DNA of 15,283 bases from Pelobacter sp. UBA5610 (GCA_002424645.1 DIKU01000164.1:13206-28488), one strand, 5' to 3'; counted from the first letter of the stretch, positions 1 through 8,545 are shown. Numbers and translations are program-made. The notes: generated by a model not told the origin, from the sequence alone.

Positions 1-1
1 C

Positions 2-826
2 AATCGTCCTCAAACCGCCGAGGCCGAAGCCATCATTCGCACAGCCATGGAAAATGGTATCAACCTTTTTGATACGGCCCCGGCCTATGGTGAAAGCGAA
101 GCCTTCGTTGGCATAGCTCTGCGCAAGGCCGGTAACACAGACGTTCATATTGCCACCAAAGTCGGTCCTTTCGGCGACAACGCCATCTCCGCCGATACGG
201 TGCGTCAGAGCCTGGAGCGCAGTCTACGCAACTTGAACCGCGAGCGCCTTGATCTGGTGCAAATCCATAATGCAACAGCCAGGCAATTGTTCGACTCGCC
301 GCTGATGGACATTCTGGTGCAAGCCCGCGACCAGGGAAAGATCGGCGCTATAGGTGCTTCCGTCTATGGCGAAGAAGCGGCTTTGGCATCGTTGACACAT
401 CCGGATATCGCCACCCTGCAAATCGCCTACAATCTTCTGGATCAACGCATGGCTGAAAGGGTTCTGCCAGTGGCCAAAGAACGCGGCATCGCGGTCTTGG
501 GGCGGTCTGTCCTTTTAAAAGGGGTCCTTACCGGCCGACGCCAGCATCTCCCTGCACACCTGGACAAACTCAGAGGTTTTGCCGAAACAGCGGCTGACTG
601 GGCCAAAGGTCATGCCCTGACTTTACCCGAGGCGGCCCTGCGGTTTTGTCTGGCTGATGATGCTTTAAGTTCCGTGCTTATCGGAATTTCATCGCTGCAG
701 GAACTGAATACAGCGCTGGAAATGGCTGGCAAGGGTCCGTTACAGACCGATCAATGTGCCGAAGCATGCAAACTTGCCGTATCCGATGAAACTCTTATTG
801 ACCCTCGCTTTTGGGGAATCGATTAA
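2..826 (+). CDS. Aldo/keto reductase, 5' end truncated by window edge
   Basis: NAD(P)H-dependent reductase of the aldo/keto reductase superfamily, expected to reduce a carbonyl on a sugar or sugar precursor in the cytoplasm. The reading frame is open to the left edge, so the start lies upstream; an ATG at 47 falls inside the first conserved block and is not a credible start. The full catalytic tetrad is visible, counting from the first complete codon: Asp24 and Tyr29 in FDTAPAYG, Lys53 in IATKVG, His89 in VQIHN. The C-terminal half continues as a normal TIM barrel with the late 'VLIGISSLQEL' block. Perhaps 25-35 N-terminal residues are missing. The stop TAA shares one base with the next ATG, so the two are translationally coupled. 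AKR genes beside cytidylyltransferase and PseG genes are a common arrangement in nonulosonic acid clusters; the substrate here is not determined. Confidence 0.9.
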   Translation, partial: NRPQTAEAEAIIRTAMENGINLFDTAPAYGESEAFVGIALRKAGNTDVHIATKVGPFGDNAISADTVRQSLERSLRNLNRERLDLVQIHNATARQLFDSPLMDILVQARDQGKIGAIGASVYGEEAALASLTHPDIATLQIAYNLLDQRMAERVLPVAKERGIAVLGRSVLLKGVLTGRRQHLPAHLDKLRGFAETAADWAKGHALTLPEAALRFCLADDALSSVLIGISSLQELNTALEMAGKGPLQTDQCAEACKLAVSDETLIDPRFWGID

Positions 827-1539
827 TGACTGTGCCACGCAGTAGCTCAAAAAAGGTTGTCGCCATCATTCAGGCCCGCATGGGATCGAGTCGGCTTCCG
901 GGAAAAATGATGGAACCGATTATGGGACAACCGCTGATGTATCACATTATTGCCCGGGCTTTGCAGATTCGCTGCGCGCAGTCGGTCTACCTTGCCACCA
1001 CCGATAAACCAGCTGACGACCCGCTGGTCGAACTGGCACAGACAATGGGTTTGAATGTGGTGCGCGGTCCGGAAGACAACGTTATGGAAAGATTTTTCCT
1101 CGCTATTGAAGATGCCGAGGCCGACTACATCATACGCATCTGCGGCGACGCCCCCCTCTTTGACCCTGAGTTCATTGATCAAAGCACCGCCGCTATTCTC
1201 GAACACGAAGCCGATTGTATCCGCACAAACTTTAAGGGAGCGACAGCTTACCAGGGAGCCGGCACCATCTCTCGCCGGGCACTTGAATGGTCACGCCAGG
1301 TTGCTCCACATGATCCGCTGACCTATGAGCATGTCACTGCTTACGCGCATCAGCATCATGACCAACTTAAAACCGTGCCATTCGATATATCCCCGCCTTT
1401 TAGGGGGGATTACAAGCTATCCATCGACACACCGTCGGACCTCGACTTTTTCCGCAAACTTTACGCCCGGTTATACAAACCAGGCTCCATTGTTTCCCTG
1501 GAAGAATCGTTACAATTTTTAAACAGTGAAAATCCTTAA
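826..1539 (+). CDS. SpsF-type cytidylyltransferase (sugar nucleotidyltransferase)
   Basis: Cytidylyltransferase-family protein of the SpsF group (COG1861 type), 237 residues, predicted to activate a sugar acid or other sugar as a CMP/CDP derivative in the cytoplasm. The N-terminal nucleotide-binding signature IIQARMGSSRLPGK is at residues 14-27. A second family block, ICGDAPLFDPEFID, at 105-118 corresponds to the 'TGDxPLxDPE' acceptor and metal region. The start is taken as ATG 826, one base into the previous stop (TAATG), with GGGGA at 813-817 eight bases upstream; an in-frame TTG at 811 is a weaker alternative. Such genes are often labelled 'glycosyltransferase family protein' or PseF-like. 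Together with the PseG-like gene directly downstream it suggests a pseudaminic or legionaminic acid type pathway, but CMP-nonulosonate synthase activity is inferred rather than seen. Confidence 0.85.
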   Translation: MTVPRSSSKKVVAIIQARMGSSRLPGKMMEPIMGQPLMYHIIARALQIRCAQSVYLATTDKPADDPLVELAQTMGLNVVRGPEDNVMERFFLAIEDAEADYIIRICGDAPLFDPEFIDQSTAAILEHEADCIRTNFKGATAYQGAGTISRRALEWSRQVAPHDPLTYEHVTAYAHQHHDQLKTVPFDISPPFRGDYKLSIDTPSDLDFFRKLYARLYKPGSIVSLEESLQFLNSENP

Positions 1540-1546
1540 CGATTCT

Positions 1547-2596
1547 ATGATGGCCAATATAACAAATCTACCTTCCGTTGAAATTCTGGTTCGCTGCGAC
1601 GGCTCGCCACAGCTTGGACTGGGGCATATTGTTCGCTGCCTGGCACTGGCTACCGAACTGCGAGACACTTTCAACATGCGGCTTGGATTTCTCACCCTGA
1701 ATAACGATATTGGCGCAGAGATCATCGAGCAACATTGTTTTCCGTGTTTCATAAAGCCGATCGAGCTTGACGAGGCAGAATGGATCGACGCACTGATCCG
1801 GGAAATTGCACCCAAGGCGATCATACTGGATGTTCGAACCCAACTTGCAGCTTCGGCATTGCAACTCTGGCGCGACGCCGGAATAACGGTTGCGGTCATC
1901 GATGATCCCAGCGACCGACGTAAGGCAGCGGACCTGGCTTTTTACCCGCCGGTTCCGCAACTGGATGATGTCGATTGGCATGGTTTTACCGGAGAGGCTT
2001 TTGTCGGTTGGGACTATATCTTGTTGAAAAAGGCCTTCAGCCTCCCTCTGCCCCGCCCGAAAAATCGGATGCCGGTTTTGCTTGTTACCATGGGCGGAAG
2101 CGATCCCGGTGGACTGACCTTGCTGGCGCTGAATGCCTTACGACAATTGGATCAGGAATTTTGCGCTAAAGTCGTGCTGGGAAAGGCGTTTCTGCACAAT
2201 GAGGCGCTGGATCGAATGCTGCCCGAATTGTCGGATAACTTCGAAATCCTAAGAAACGTGACAGAGATGCCATCACTGATGGCTGGTTGCGACCTTGCCA
2301 TTGCAGCATTTGGCGGCACCGCGTATGAACTGGCTGCGCTCAAGGTTCCTTCCATCCTGCTGGGATATACCACGGATCATGCCCGTTCTGCCGAAGCATT
2401 GGACCGGGCGGGCATGGCGATATCAATGGGTGTTTATCATCAGATATCCCCCCCCAATCTAGCTGCCCGCGTACGCTCCTTGTTGGAAGATGCACCGCGG
2501 CGATTGGGCATGTCCTTGGCTTGTAAGGCATTGGATGGGCTTGGAGCCCAAAGAATCTCCAGAATTATCTTGGAAAGGATAGGCTCTCATGTCTGA
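1547..2596 (+). CDS. pseG: PseG/SpsG-type UDP-sugar hydrolase
   Basis: Member of the PseG/SpsG family, GT-B-fold enzymes that in pseudaminic acid synthesis hydrolyse UDP from UDP-2,4-diacetamido-2,4,6-trideoxy-beta-L-altrose. The N-terminal signature GLGHIVRCLALA contains the histidine equivalent to the catalytic His of Campylobacter PseG (His27 from ATG 1547). The C-terminal nucleotide-binding half shows TMGGSDPGG (about 181-189) and the late FGGTAYELAALKVPSILL block. Start is uncertain: ATG 1547 or 1550 gives the family-like short N terminus, GTG 1526 would add seven residues and overlap the previous gene by 14 bases; none has a clear Shine-Dalgarno. The last eight bases overlap the next gene. 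The family assignment is firm; whether the product is an L-altro (pseudaminic), D-gluco (legionaminic) or another sugar cannot be told from this protein alone. Confidence 0.83.
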   Translation: MMANITNLPSVEILVRCDGSPQLGLGHIVRCLALATELRDTFNMRLGFLTLNNDIGAEIIEQHCFPCFIKPIELDEAEWIDALIREIAPKAIILDVRTQLAASALQLWRDAGITVAVIDDPSDRRKAADLAFYPPVPQLDDVDWHGFTGEAFVGWDYILLKKAFSLPLPRPKNRMPVLLVTMGGSDPGGLTLLALNALRQLDQEFCAKVVLGKAFLHNEALDRMLPELSDNFEILRNVTEMPSLMAGCDLAIAAFGGTAYELAALKVPSILLGYTTDHARSAEALDRAGMAISMGVYHQISPPNLAARVRSLLEDAPRRLGMSLACKALDGLGAQRISRIILERIGSHV

Positions 2597-3506
2597 ACAT
2601 CGACAGTGGCATCAACATACGGGTCCCGTAATGGACTCACAGGAAGGTTTCGATGTTATTGATTGCGAGACCTGCGGCTTTCGCCACATTGTACCGATCC
2701 CTACGCCGGAAGAACTTGAGCACGTCTATCGTCAGGAGTACTACAGCCTGGAAAAACCGCTGTATCTTGAGAGGCACCGTGAGGATCTCTCCTGGTGGAA
2801 CCAGGTTTACGACGAGCGATACGAACTATTCGCAAAGCTTCTCCCGGTCGGGTCCCGGCGAATCCTCGATGTTGGCTCGGGTCCCGGATTTTTTTTGCTG
2901 CGCGGCAAAGAACTCGGCTGGCAAACTCTTGGTATCGAGCCTTCGGCCCAATCGGCAGCCCACAGCCGGGAGTTGGGGCTGGATATTGTTGAGGAATTTC
3001 TTAGCCCGAAGATAACTCCACGCCTTGGCTGCTTTGATGTCGTACATCTAAGCCAGGTATTGGAGCACATCTCCGACCCCAAGAATTTTCTCGATCAGGT
3101 GCATGACCTGGTAAAACCGGGTGGGTTGGTTCACCTCATTGTCCCAAACGATTACAACCCGTTTCAGATCGCCCTGAAAAAGACCTGTGGTTTTGAACCT
3201 TGGTGGGTGGCACCGCCGCACCATATCAATTTTTTTGATTTCGACTCCCTGACCGGATTGATGGAACGTTGCGGCTTTGAGGTGGTGCATCGGGATACGA
3301 CCTTCCCTATCGACCTGTTCCTGCTTATGGGAGACAACTATATTGGCAATGATGCGTTGGGACGTGCTTGCCACAGCCGACGTAAAACGTTTGAAACCAA
3401 CCTCATCAAATCTGGAATGGTATCCCTGAAGCAGGATCTTTACAAAGCTCTGGCAGGGTTGGGACTGGGTCGCGAGGTAGTGCTGGTCGGACGAAGGAAA
3501 GGCTGA
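2589..3506 (+). CDS. Class I SAM-dependent methyltransferase (Methyltransf_23 type)
   Basis: A 305-residue S-adenosylmethionine-dependent methyltransferase, probably acting on a sugar or on an acyl group carried by one. Motif I is LDVGSGPG at 93-100, the acidic ribose-binding residue is Glu117 in LGIEP, followed by LSQVLEHI at 154-161 and the KPGG loop at 176-179. The N-terminal segment (CETCGF at 26-31, then PIPTPEELEHVY) is the short cysteine-containing lead-in common in sugar and lipid methyltransferases of this group, here with only one CxxC pair. The HHINFFDFDSLTGLMERCGF block after the Rossmann domain is also typical. ATG 2589 is preceded by a purine-rich stretch (GGAAAGGATAGG) and overlaps the upstream gene by eight bases. 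The substrate is unknown. Two methyltransferases in a flagellar glycan cluster recall the O-methylated glyceroyl nonulosonates of Campylobacter, which is only an analogy. Confidence 0.85.
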   Translation: MSEHRQWHQHTGPVMDSQEGFDVIDCETCGFRHIVPIPTPEELEHVYRQEYYSLEKPLYLERHREDLSWWNQVYDERYELFAKLLPVGSRRILDVGSGPGFFLLRGKELGWQTLGIEPSAQSAAHSRELGLDIVEEFLSPKITPRLGCFDVVHLSQVLEHISDPKNFLDQVHDLVKPGGLVHLIVPNDYNPFQIALKKTCGFEPWWVAPPHHINFFDFDSLTGLMERCGFEVVHRDTTFPIDLFLLMGDNYIGNDALGRACHSRRKTFETNLIKSGMVSLKQDLYKALAGLGLGREVVLVGRRKG

Positions 3507-3512
3507 ATAAAA

Positions 3513-4769
3513 GTGATATCCGACAGCAAGGATACAATCCTGCTTTTCGGCGCGGGAACCGGCCAACTCCCCTATTTGCGACACTTTCGCCAACGCGGCT
3601 ATCGTGTCGCCGCTATCGACCGCGATCCAGGCGCCCCTGGTGCGACCGAGGCCGATCTGTTTCTGGCATTCAGCACCCATGACGACCGTGCCATTCGCGA
3701 CGGAATCTGCGCAGAAAAACTACAGAAGAGAATTGCGGCTGTAATCTGTCCTACAACGGGGTGGGCTTATGTGTCCGCCGCCCGTATCGCGGCATGGCTT
3801 GGTGTCTTTTTTTCAAGCGAAGCGGCGGCATTAAACATCCTCGACAAGTTTCGATTATGGCAGGCACTGAATAACGCGGGGCTAACGCGCCGCAAAGCAT
3901 GGCAATACAGCCACTCCGCGGATCAGAATCCGGACCCTGATTTCCCCCTGGTGGTAAAACCCCAGCTGGCCGGTGGAGGACATCGGGGGGTTAATGTTGC
4001 GCATGGACCAAATGAGTTGCCCGGGCTGTTTCAAAAAGCGGCGGACGTTTCTCTGAACGGATCGGTTCTTCTGGAGGAACAATGTCTGGGGCATGAGATT
4101 AAACTGACCGGGTTTATAGAACAGGGACGAGTGGTTTTGATGCGTGTGGCTCAGCGCACCTTCGGTCCCGGCCACCCCGGAGTTCCCGTCGGCTTGGCAT
4201 TTGGAGGGAAAGAAAATTCCGATGCTGATATGCGGACTTTTATTGAACAAGCTTGCGCGGCATTGGACCTGACCACAACCTCATTCAATGTGGACGTTAT
4301 TATCACGGCAACAGGTCCCGAATTGATCGATTTTGATCTGGCTCTGGGGAACTTTCAATTGTTATGGCAAGAAGCCGAAGGTTTCAGTGTCCCTTCCGCC
4401 GTGGCGGATTTGGCCTTGGGGCATAGACTCAAGCCCCCCCGGAATAACGGTGAAAGCGTAGCATTGACGAACCTCTGGCTGCATCTTCCCCAGGCGGTGC
4501 CGGCCCAGAGAATATCCACGCTCTACGAGCAACAAATAAAAAGGGGGCAGTCTTTCATTCCTGCTCCAAACTGGGATCCCGGATCAATTTTGCCAGCGGG
4601 GCTTTGCCGCCTCGGCGCTCTGTTGAGTCGGGCAAAACGCCAGCAAGAGGCCCTTATAGAAGGTGACCGTTGGCTGGAAAGCATACAGAAATCCGGTGCA
4701 CTGGAGGCTGGCCTTGAATTTCAGGTGCTACGCCCGACCAGGCCTTTTGAGTTCACCATACACTCATAA
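3513..4769 (+). CDS. ATP-grasp superfamily ligase (divergent metal site)
   Basis: A 418-residue ATP-grasp protein with PurK/CarB-like layout. The N-terminal Rossmann-type domain begins ILLFGAGTGQLPYL (9-22) with AAIDRDPGAPG at 33-43. The ATP-grasp core has VVKP with Lys149, the glycine-rich loop GGGHRGVNVA at 154-163 and the adenine-binding pair Glu188/Glu189. The protein would couple ATP hydrolysis to joining a carboxylate to an amine or hydroxyl, for example adding an amino-acyl or acyl group to an amino sugar; this is inference from superfamily and context. The usual late magnesium-binding block (E-x-N/A-x-R) reads ELIDFDLALGNF at 270-281: acidic residues remain but the usual Arg and Asn are not there. 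Start is GTG 3513, six bases after the previous stop, with AAGGAAAGG upstream. A second ATP-grasp gene at 10591 has the canonical block. Confidence 0.8.
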   Translation: MISDSKDTILLFGAGTGQLPYLRHFRQRGYRVAAIDRDPGAPGATEADLFLAFSTHDDRAIRDGICAEKLQKRIAAVICPTTGWAYVSAARIAAWLGVFFSSEAAALNILDKFRLWQALNNAGLTRRKAWQYSHSADQNPDPDFPLVVKPQLAGGGHRGVNVAHGPNELPGLFQKAADVSLNGSVLLEEQCLGHEIKLTGFIEQGRVVLMRVAQRTFGPGHPGVPVGLAFGGKENSDADMRTFIEQACAALDLTTTSFNVDVIITATGPELIDFDLALGNFQLLWQEAEGFSVPSAVADLALGHRLKPPRNNGESVALTNLWLHLPQAVPAQRISTLYEQQIKRGQSFIPAPNWDPGSILPAGLCRLGALLSRAKRQQEALIEGDRWLESIQKSGALEAGLEFQVLRPTRPFEFTIHS

Positions 4770-4791
4770 TCATAATACAGAGAGGCTATCC

Positions 4792-5415
4792 ATGGAAACA
4801 CCTCGTGAAAAGTGGGAAGATTTTCATCAAACCAAATCCAGTCAAAGCATGGCACTCGAATGGCCTGACGACTATGTGGTGCGTTTCGCCAAACGATGGC
4901 TCAACCTATCGGGAATTAACAAAGTCGTCGACATGAATTGCGGCGCAGGCAGACACACCGCATTGATGGCTGAATTGGGCTACGATGTGACCGGTTTCGA
5001 CCTGTCTCAAAACGCCCTCGACCTTGCCAGAAAACTGCTTGACACACGGGGTGTCAGTGCCCAATTGCGCCAGGGCAGCTCTCTCGCTATGCCATTTACC
5101 GATGCTTCTTTCGATGCACTGGTGGCTTGGCGATCATTGCATGTTTTCTCACGCGAGGATATCCCCCGGGTTATTGCCGAAATGCGCCGGGTGGTGCGTC
5201 CAGGCGGAAAAATCCTATTTAGCACCCGCTCGGACCGCAACATCTATGACGAGGAACGCGTTGGCATTATTGTGCCACGTCCCACGGACCTGACCCTCGA
5301 GGATATCGAAAACTTGTGTAGCGACCTGCAGGTAGAGCAAATCGAGCTAAGCGAATTCACTTCCCAAAACCGTAGATTGCGCGACTCTTACTGGGTTGTG
5401 GCAGCTGGCCGTTGA
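4792..5415 (+). CDS. Class I SAM-dependent methyltransferase (Methyltransf_11 type)
   Basis: A compact 207-residue cytoplasmic methyltransferase. Motif I is VVDMNCGAGRH at 45-55, the acidic residue of motif II is Asp70 in VTGFD, SSLAMPF at 96-102 precedes the FDALVAW strand, and RPGG at 136-139 marks the later loop. ATG 4792 is chosen because it has AGAGG at 4781-4785 six bases upstream and gives a family-like N terminus; the frame is open further upstream, inside the previous gene, but that part has no methyltransferase character. It is unrelated in detail to the methyltransferase at 2589, so the two probably modify different positions. The acceptor is not identifiable. A 20-base gap separates it from the pyruvyl transferase gene. 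Confidence 0.85.
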   Translation: METPREKWEDFHQTKSSQSMALEWPDDYVVRFAKRWLNLSGINKVVDMNCGAGRHTALMAELGYDVTGFDLSQNALDLARKLLDTRGVSAQLRQGSSLAMPFTDASFDALVAWRSLHVFSREDIPRVIAEMRRVVRPGGKILFSTRSDRNIYDEERVGIIVPRPTDLTLEDIENLCSDLQVEQIELSEFTSQNRRLRDSYWVVAAGR

Positions 5416-5435
5416 GTATCCTCCCGGAGAAGCGG

Positions 5436-6671
5436 ATGACACGTAAAGCGATATTTGCCGGTGCCTACGGCATTCGAAGCCAAGGAGACGACGCTGCTCT
5501 GCTGGTCATGATAGAAAGCTTGCGGCGCCGCTATCCGGACCTCCAGGGAACGGTAATCTGCCGCCATGCAGAGCAGGATCTTTACGCCGAACACGGGCTA
5601 CGCTCCCTGCCCAATTTCGAGTACGCAACCAGAGAACAAAGTCTCGGCAAGTGGTTTCGGGGATTCAATATCCAGGACGACCGCTCCGACTTATGTCACT
5701 TGCAACAAGAAATCGCTCAAAGCGACCTTCTGGTGTTGGGAGCGGGCAACGCTTTGGTCGATTACACCATCGATCTGCTTCGCGGACCGATCCCGTATTT
5801 TGTAATACTGACCCTGATGGCGAAAATGACCGGTACTCCGGTAATGTGGTTCGGTATATCGGTGGGACCGCTACGCACCGAATACGGACGCAATCTCACT
5901 CGCCTGGCAGCGCAACTTGCCGACGTCATCACTGTCCGCGACGAGCGCAGCATAGGCGAACTCAGGGATTTGGGTTGGCGCGGCGACGTAACCTGCCTCC
6001 CCGACCCGGTACTCGGGCTGCGGGCGGCGGGTGCCTCCATTGAACCGCACCCCATCAAACAGCAAGCTCTTAACCATGGCGGACCACTCATCGCTGTGTC
6101 CGTGCGGGCCATCCCTGACAGTCCGCAACTGTCCTGCGCCAATTACCTGGCCGGGGTAGCCGCTGTTTGTGACCGATTGATAGAGGAACGGGGCGCAAGT
6201 CTGCTGTTTGTTCCGCAATGTACCTACACCCACGGCAATCCCCTGGATGATGATCGAAAGGTGGCCGCTGAAGTAGTCGGGCGCATGTCACATGCCACCT
6301 CCGCATTTGTAGTCACCGACGATCTTGGTGTTCAACAGACCGCAGCCCTGTATGCGGGAGCTGAAGCTGCCCTATGCACCCGCCTCCACGGCAACGTAAG
6401 CGCCGCGATTGAAGGCGTACCGACAGTGGCGCTGAGCTACAACCCAAAGGTGGCCAGTTTCATGCAATGGCTCGGATGCGCGGATCAAGTGGTGGAGCCG
6501 GACATATTCACAGCGGACATCGTTTCCGACAAACTTGAGCAAGTACTTAAAAATCGCAGCAGGTTAACGGCGCGTATGATGCCGCGCATCTTTGAAGGGC
6601 GCCAGCAGGTTGAGCGATATGCCGATCTGGCTGCCCAAGCCATGCAAAGTGCCATCAAGTTCAGCGCCTGA
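5436..6671 (+). CDS. Polysaccharide pyruvyl transferase family protein
   Basis: A 411-residue protein of the polysaccharide pyruvyl transferase family (CsaB/WcaK/AmsJ type), which transfers pyruvate from phosphoenolpyruvate to make ketals on sugars; some members are glycosyltransferase-like. Family blocks in order: AGAYGIRSQGDDAALL at 8-23, the LLVLGAGNALVDY strand and loop at 98-110, PVMWFGISVGPL at 135-146, ITVRDERSIGELRDLG at 165-180, and the conserved CTRLHGN with Arg316 and His318 close to the end. The start is ATG 5436, with GGAGA at 5426-5430 five bases upstream; an in-frame TTG at 5412 overlapping the previous stop is possible but less likely. Within this cluster the plausible role is to decorate a sugar or glycan intermediate, which is inferred from family membership and context. 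Confidence 0.82.
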   Translation: MTRKAIFAGAYGIRSQGDDAALLVMIESLRRRYPDLQGTVICRHAEQDLYAEHGLRSLPNFEYATREQSLGKWFRGFNIQDDRSDLCHLQQEIAQSDLLVLGAGNALVDYTIDLLRGPIPYFVILTLMAKMTGTPVMWFGISVGPLRTEYGRNLTRLAAQLADVITVRDERSIGELRDLGWRGDVTCLPDPVLGLRAAGASIEPHPIKQQALNHGGPLIAVSVRAIPDSPQLSCANYLAGVAAVCDRLIEERGASLLFVPQCTYTHGNPLDDDRKVAAEVVGRMSHATSAFVVTDDLGVQQTAALYAGAEAALCTRLHGNVSAAIEGVPTVALSYNPKVASFMQWLGCADQVVEPDIFTADIVSDKLEQVLKNRSRLTARMMPRIFEGRQQVERYADLAAQAMQSAIKFSA

Positions 6672-6687
6672 GAACCGGAGACAACTC

Positions 6688-7500
6688 ATGACCGATCAGC
6701 AAATAACCTTCAAAGCCCGCCAGATTCGCCGTGAAGCTCTGAATATGATTCATCACAGTACCGGTGGCCACCCCGGCGGTGCCCTCTCCATCGCCGATAT
6801 TCTGGCGGAGCTTTATTTCCGGGAGTTACGGGTCGATCCCGCAGTCCCCCGCTGGTCAGAACGTGATCGTTTTATATTGTCTAAAGGGCACGGTTGCGCA
6901 GCCCTTTATGCTGCGTTGGGACTCAAAGGCTACTTTGATACCTCCGAATTCACGCGCTTTCGCCGCCTTGACGGGCTGCTCCAAGGTCATCCATCGGTTT
7001 CCATACCCGGCATTGACGCCCCATCCGGTTCTTTAGGCATGGGGCTATCCCAAGGGTTGGGGATGGCCCTTGGAGGTCGCTTCGCAAAGCGTGATTTCCG
7101 CAGCTACGTGGTGCTGGGCGATGGTGACATGCAAGAGGGAAACACCTGGGAAGCAATCATGGCTGGCGGCCATCATCGCGTGGCGAGCCTTTGCGCCATC
7201 CTCGACGCCAATGGGTTGCAAGCCGATGGCCAGGTGGTCGACATCATGGATTACGGGCCTCTCGCCGCAAAAATCGAAGCGTTCCGATGGCAGGTCTGTG
7301 AAATCGACGGACACGACATCAACTCTATCGCCCAAGCCTTGGAAAAAGCGCGCAACTGCTGCGATCGACCGACCTTCATCGTTGCTCGCACGGTCAAAGG
7401 TAAGGGGGTTTCCTTCATGGAAAACCAGCCTCAGTGGCACGGTACTGTGCAAATTTCAGCCGATGTCCTGGAGCGTGCGCTGAGCGAGATTGCCGCCTGA
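6688..7500 (+). CDS. Transketolase, N-terminal (thiamine diphosphate-binding) subunit
   Basis: First half of a split transketolase, 270 residues, cytoplasmic. It carries GGHPGGALSIADILAELYF (27-45), the SKGHGCAALYAAL block (65-77), SGSLGMGLSQGLGMALG (113-129) and the thiamine diphosphate/Mg motif GDGDMQEG (144-151) closing on Asn175 in LDANGLQADG. The protein ends after the pyrophosphate-binding domain, and the pyrimidine-binding half is encoded by the next gene, so the two products should form one enzyme. ATG 6688 has GGAG at 6677-6680 seven bases upstream; 16 bases separate it from the previous stop. The position inside a sugar-modification operon suggests a dedicated two-carbon (ketol) transfer onto or from a sugar intermediate rather than housekeeping pentose phosphate metabolism; the gene itself cannot prove this. 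Confidence 0.92.
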   Translation: MTDQQITFKARQIRREALNMIHHSTGGHPGGALSIADILAELYFRELRVDPAVPRWSERDRFILSKGHGCAALYAALGLKGYFDTSEFTRFRRLDGLLQGHPSVSIPGIDAPSGSLGMGLSQGLGMALGGRFAKRDFRSYVVLGDGDMQEGNTWEAIMAGGHHRVASLCAILDANGLQADGQVVDIMDYGPLAAKIEAFRWQVCEIDGHDINSIAQALEKARNCCDRPTFIVARTVKGKGVSFMENQPQWHGTVQISADVLERALSEIAA

Positions 7501-7532
7501 TCTTTCAACCTTTGCCAGAAAAGATTATTCCC

Positions 7533-8507
7533 ATGAGCCATACATTCCAGTTTTTCCCAAAGGGGCAGGATGTTTCGATGCGTGAAGGCTTCGGCCGCGC
7601 GCTGGTCGCTTTGGGCCGCTCGCGCGACGATTTTTTCCTCTTCGATGCGGATGTTGCCGGCGGAACGGGGGCCAAACCTTTTGTCACAGCCTTTCCGGAA
7701 CGCACCATGCAATTCGGTATCGCCGAACAGAATATGATAGCGGCCGCCGCAGGGTTTGCGGACACCGGCCTGATACCGGTGGTAGCTGGCTTTGCCGCCT
7801 TTACGATCATGCGTGCTCACGAACAGTTGCGCACTGCGGTCTGTTACGGCCAGCGCAACGTCAAAATCTGCTGCAGCCATCTCGGGGTAGACACCGGCCC
7901 GGACGGTGCAACCGCCCAAATGCTCGAAGATCTCGCGACTTGTCGCGTCATCCCCGGCCTCAAGGTTATGGTGCCTGCTTGCGCTAACGAGATTCAGGTC
8001 ATGTTCGAAGCTGTTCTCAACGATCCAGGACCTGTCTATATGCGTATCGGCCGAAGCCCTTCGCCTGTACTTTATGAAGATCCCGGGCCGATAATTATCG
8101 GTCAAGCCGATATCCTGAGCGATGGCAACGACCTGACTTTGGTGGCCTGCGGCACTCGAGTAGCTACCGCTTTGCAAGCAGCGGAAGTTCTGGCGCAAGA
8201 AGGCATCACGGCCCGCGTTGTCAATATGCGTTGCATAAAGCCTCTGGATACGGCCATGATCGAGCGCTGCTGCCGCGAAACAGGAGCACTGGTGACGGTA
8301 GAAGATCACTCCCTTTTTGGCGGTCTCGGGGGCGCTGTGGCGGAGACGGTCGTGCAGACTTGCCCGGTTCCCATGGAGATTGTTGCGGTTAAAGACCGTT
8401 TCGGATGCAGCGGTGAGCATCCGGAGTTGTTTCAGGCCTTTGGGATTGACCCGGAAGCCGTTGTCAAGGCAAGCCGCAGGGTTCTGTCACGCAAACCCTC
8501 AACTTAG
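7533..8507 (+). CDS. Transketolase, C-terminal (pyrimidine-binding) subunit
   Basis: Second half of the split transketolase, 324 residues. The pyrimidine-binding domain contains FGIAEQNMIAAAAGFA at 61-76, where Glu65 is the glutamate that activates the thiamine cofactor; PVVAGFAAFTIMRAHEQLR and the THL-like 'CSHLGVDTGPDGATAQ' loop follow. The C-terminal transketolase domain is complete, ending near VVKASRRVLSRK. ATG 7533 lies 32 bases after the N-terminal subunit gene; its Shine-Dalgarno is weak (AGAAAAG). The order and spacing match split transketolases found in archaea, Firmicutes and many secondary-metabolite or glycan clusters. The complex is expected to move a two-carbon ketol unit between a ketose and an aldose; donor and acceptor are unknown here. 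Confidence 0.92.
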   Translation: MSHTFQFFPKGQDVSMREGFGRALVALGRSRDDFFLFDADVAGGTGAKPFVTAFPERTMQFGIAEQNMIAAAAGFADTGLIPVVAGFAAFTIMRAHEQLRTAVCYGQRNVKICCSHLGVDTGPDGATAQMLEDLATCRVIPGLKVMVPACANEIQVMFEAVLNDPGPVYMRIGRSPSPVLYEDPGPIIIGQADILSDGNDLTLVACGTRVATALQAAEVLAQEGITARVVNMRCIKPLDTAMIERCCRETGALVTVEDHSLFGGLGGAVAETVVQTCPVPMEIVAVKDRFGCSGEHPELFQAFGIDPEAVVKASRRVLSRKPST

Positions 8508-8545
8508 ACAGTTCAAACTGCTGACTGCTAATGGAGACATAAACC

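Noticed and set aside
811..825. TTG 811 as start of the cytidylyltransferase
   Set aside because: It would overlap its own likely Shine-Dalgarno (GGGGA 813-817); ATG 826 has correct spacing.
1391..1408. CCCC...GGGG inverted repeat within the cytidylyltransferase gene
   Set aside because: Short stem, inside coding sequence, no T-tract; no reason to call it a terminator.
7431..8420. Long open frame on the minus strand (329 codons)
   Set aside because: It is antisense to the well-supported transketolase C-terminal gene and its translation shows no family motif; codon-bias shadow.
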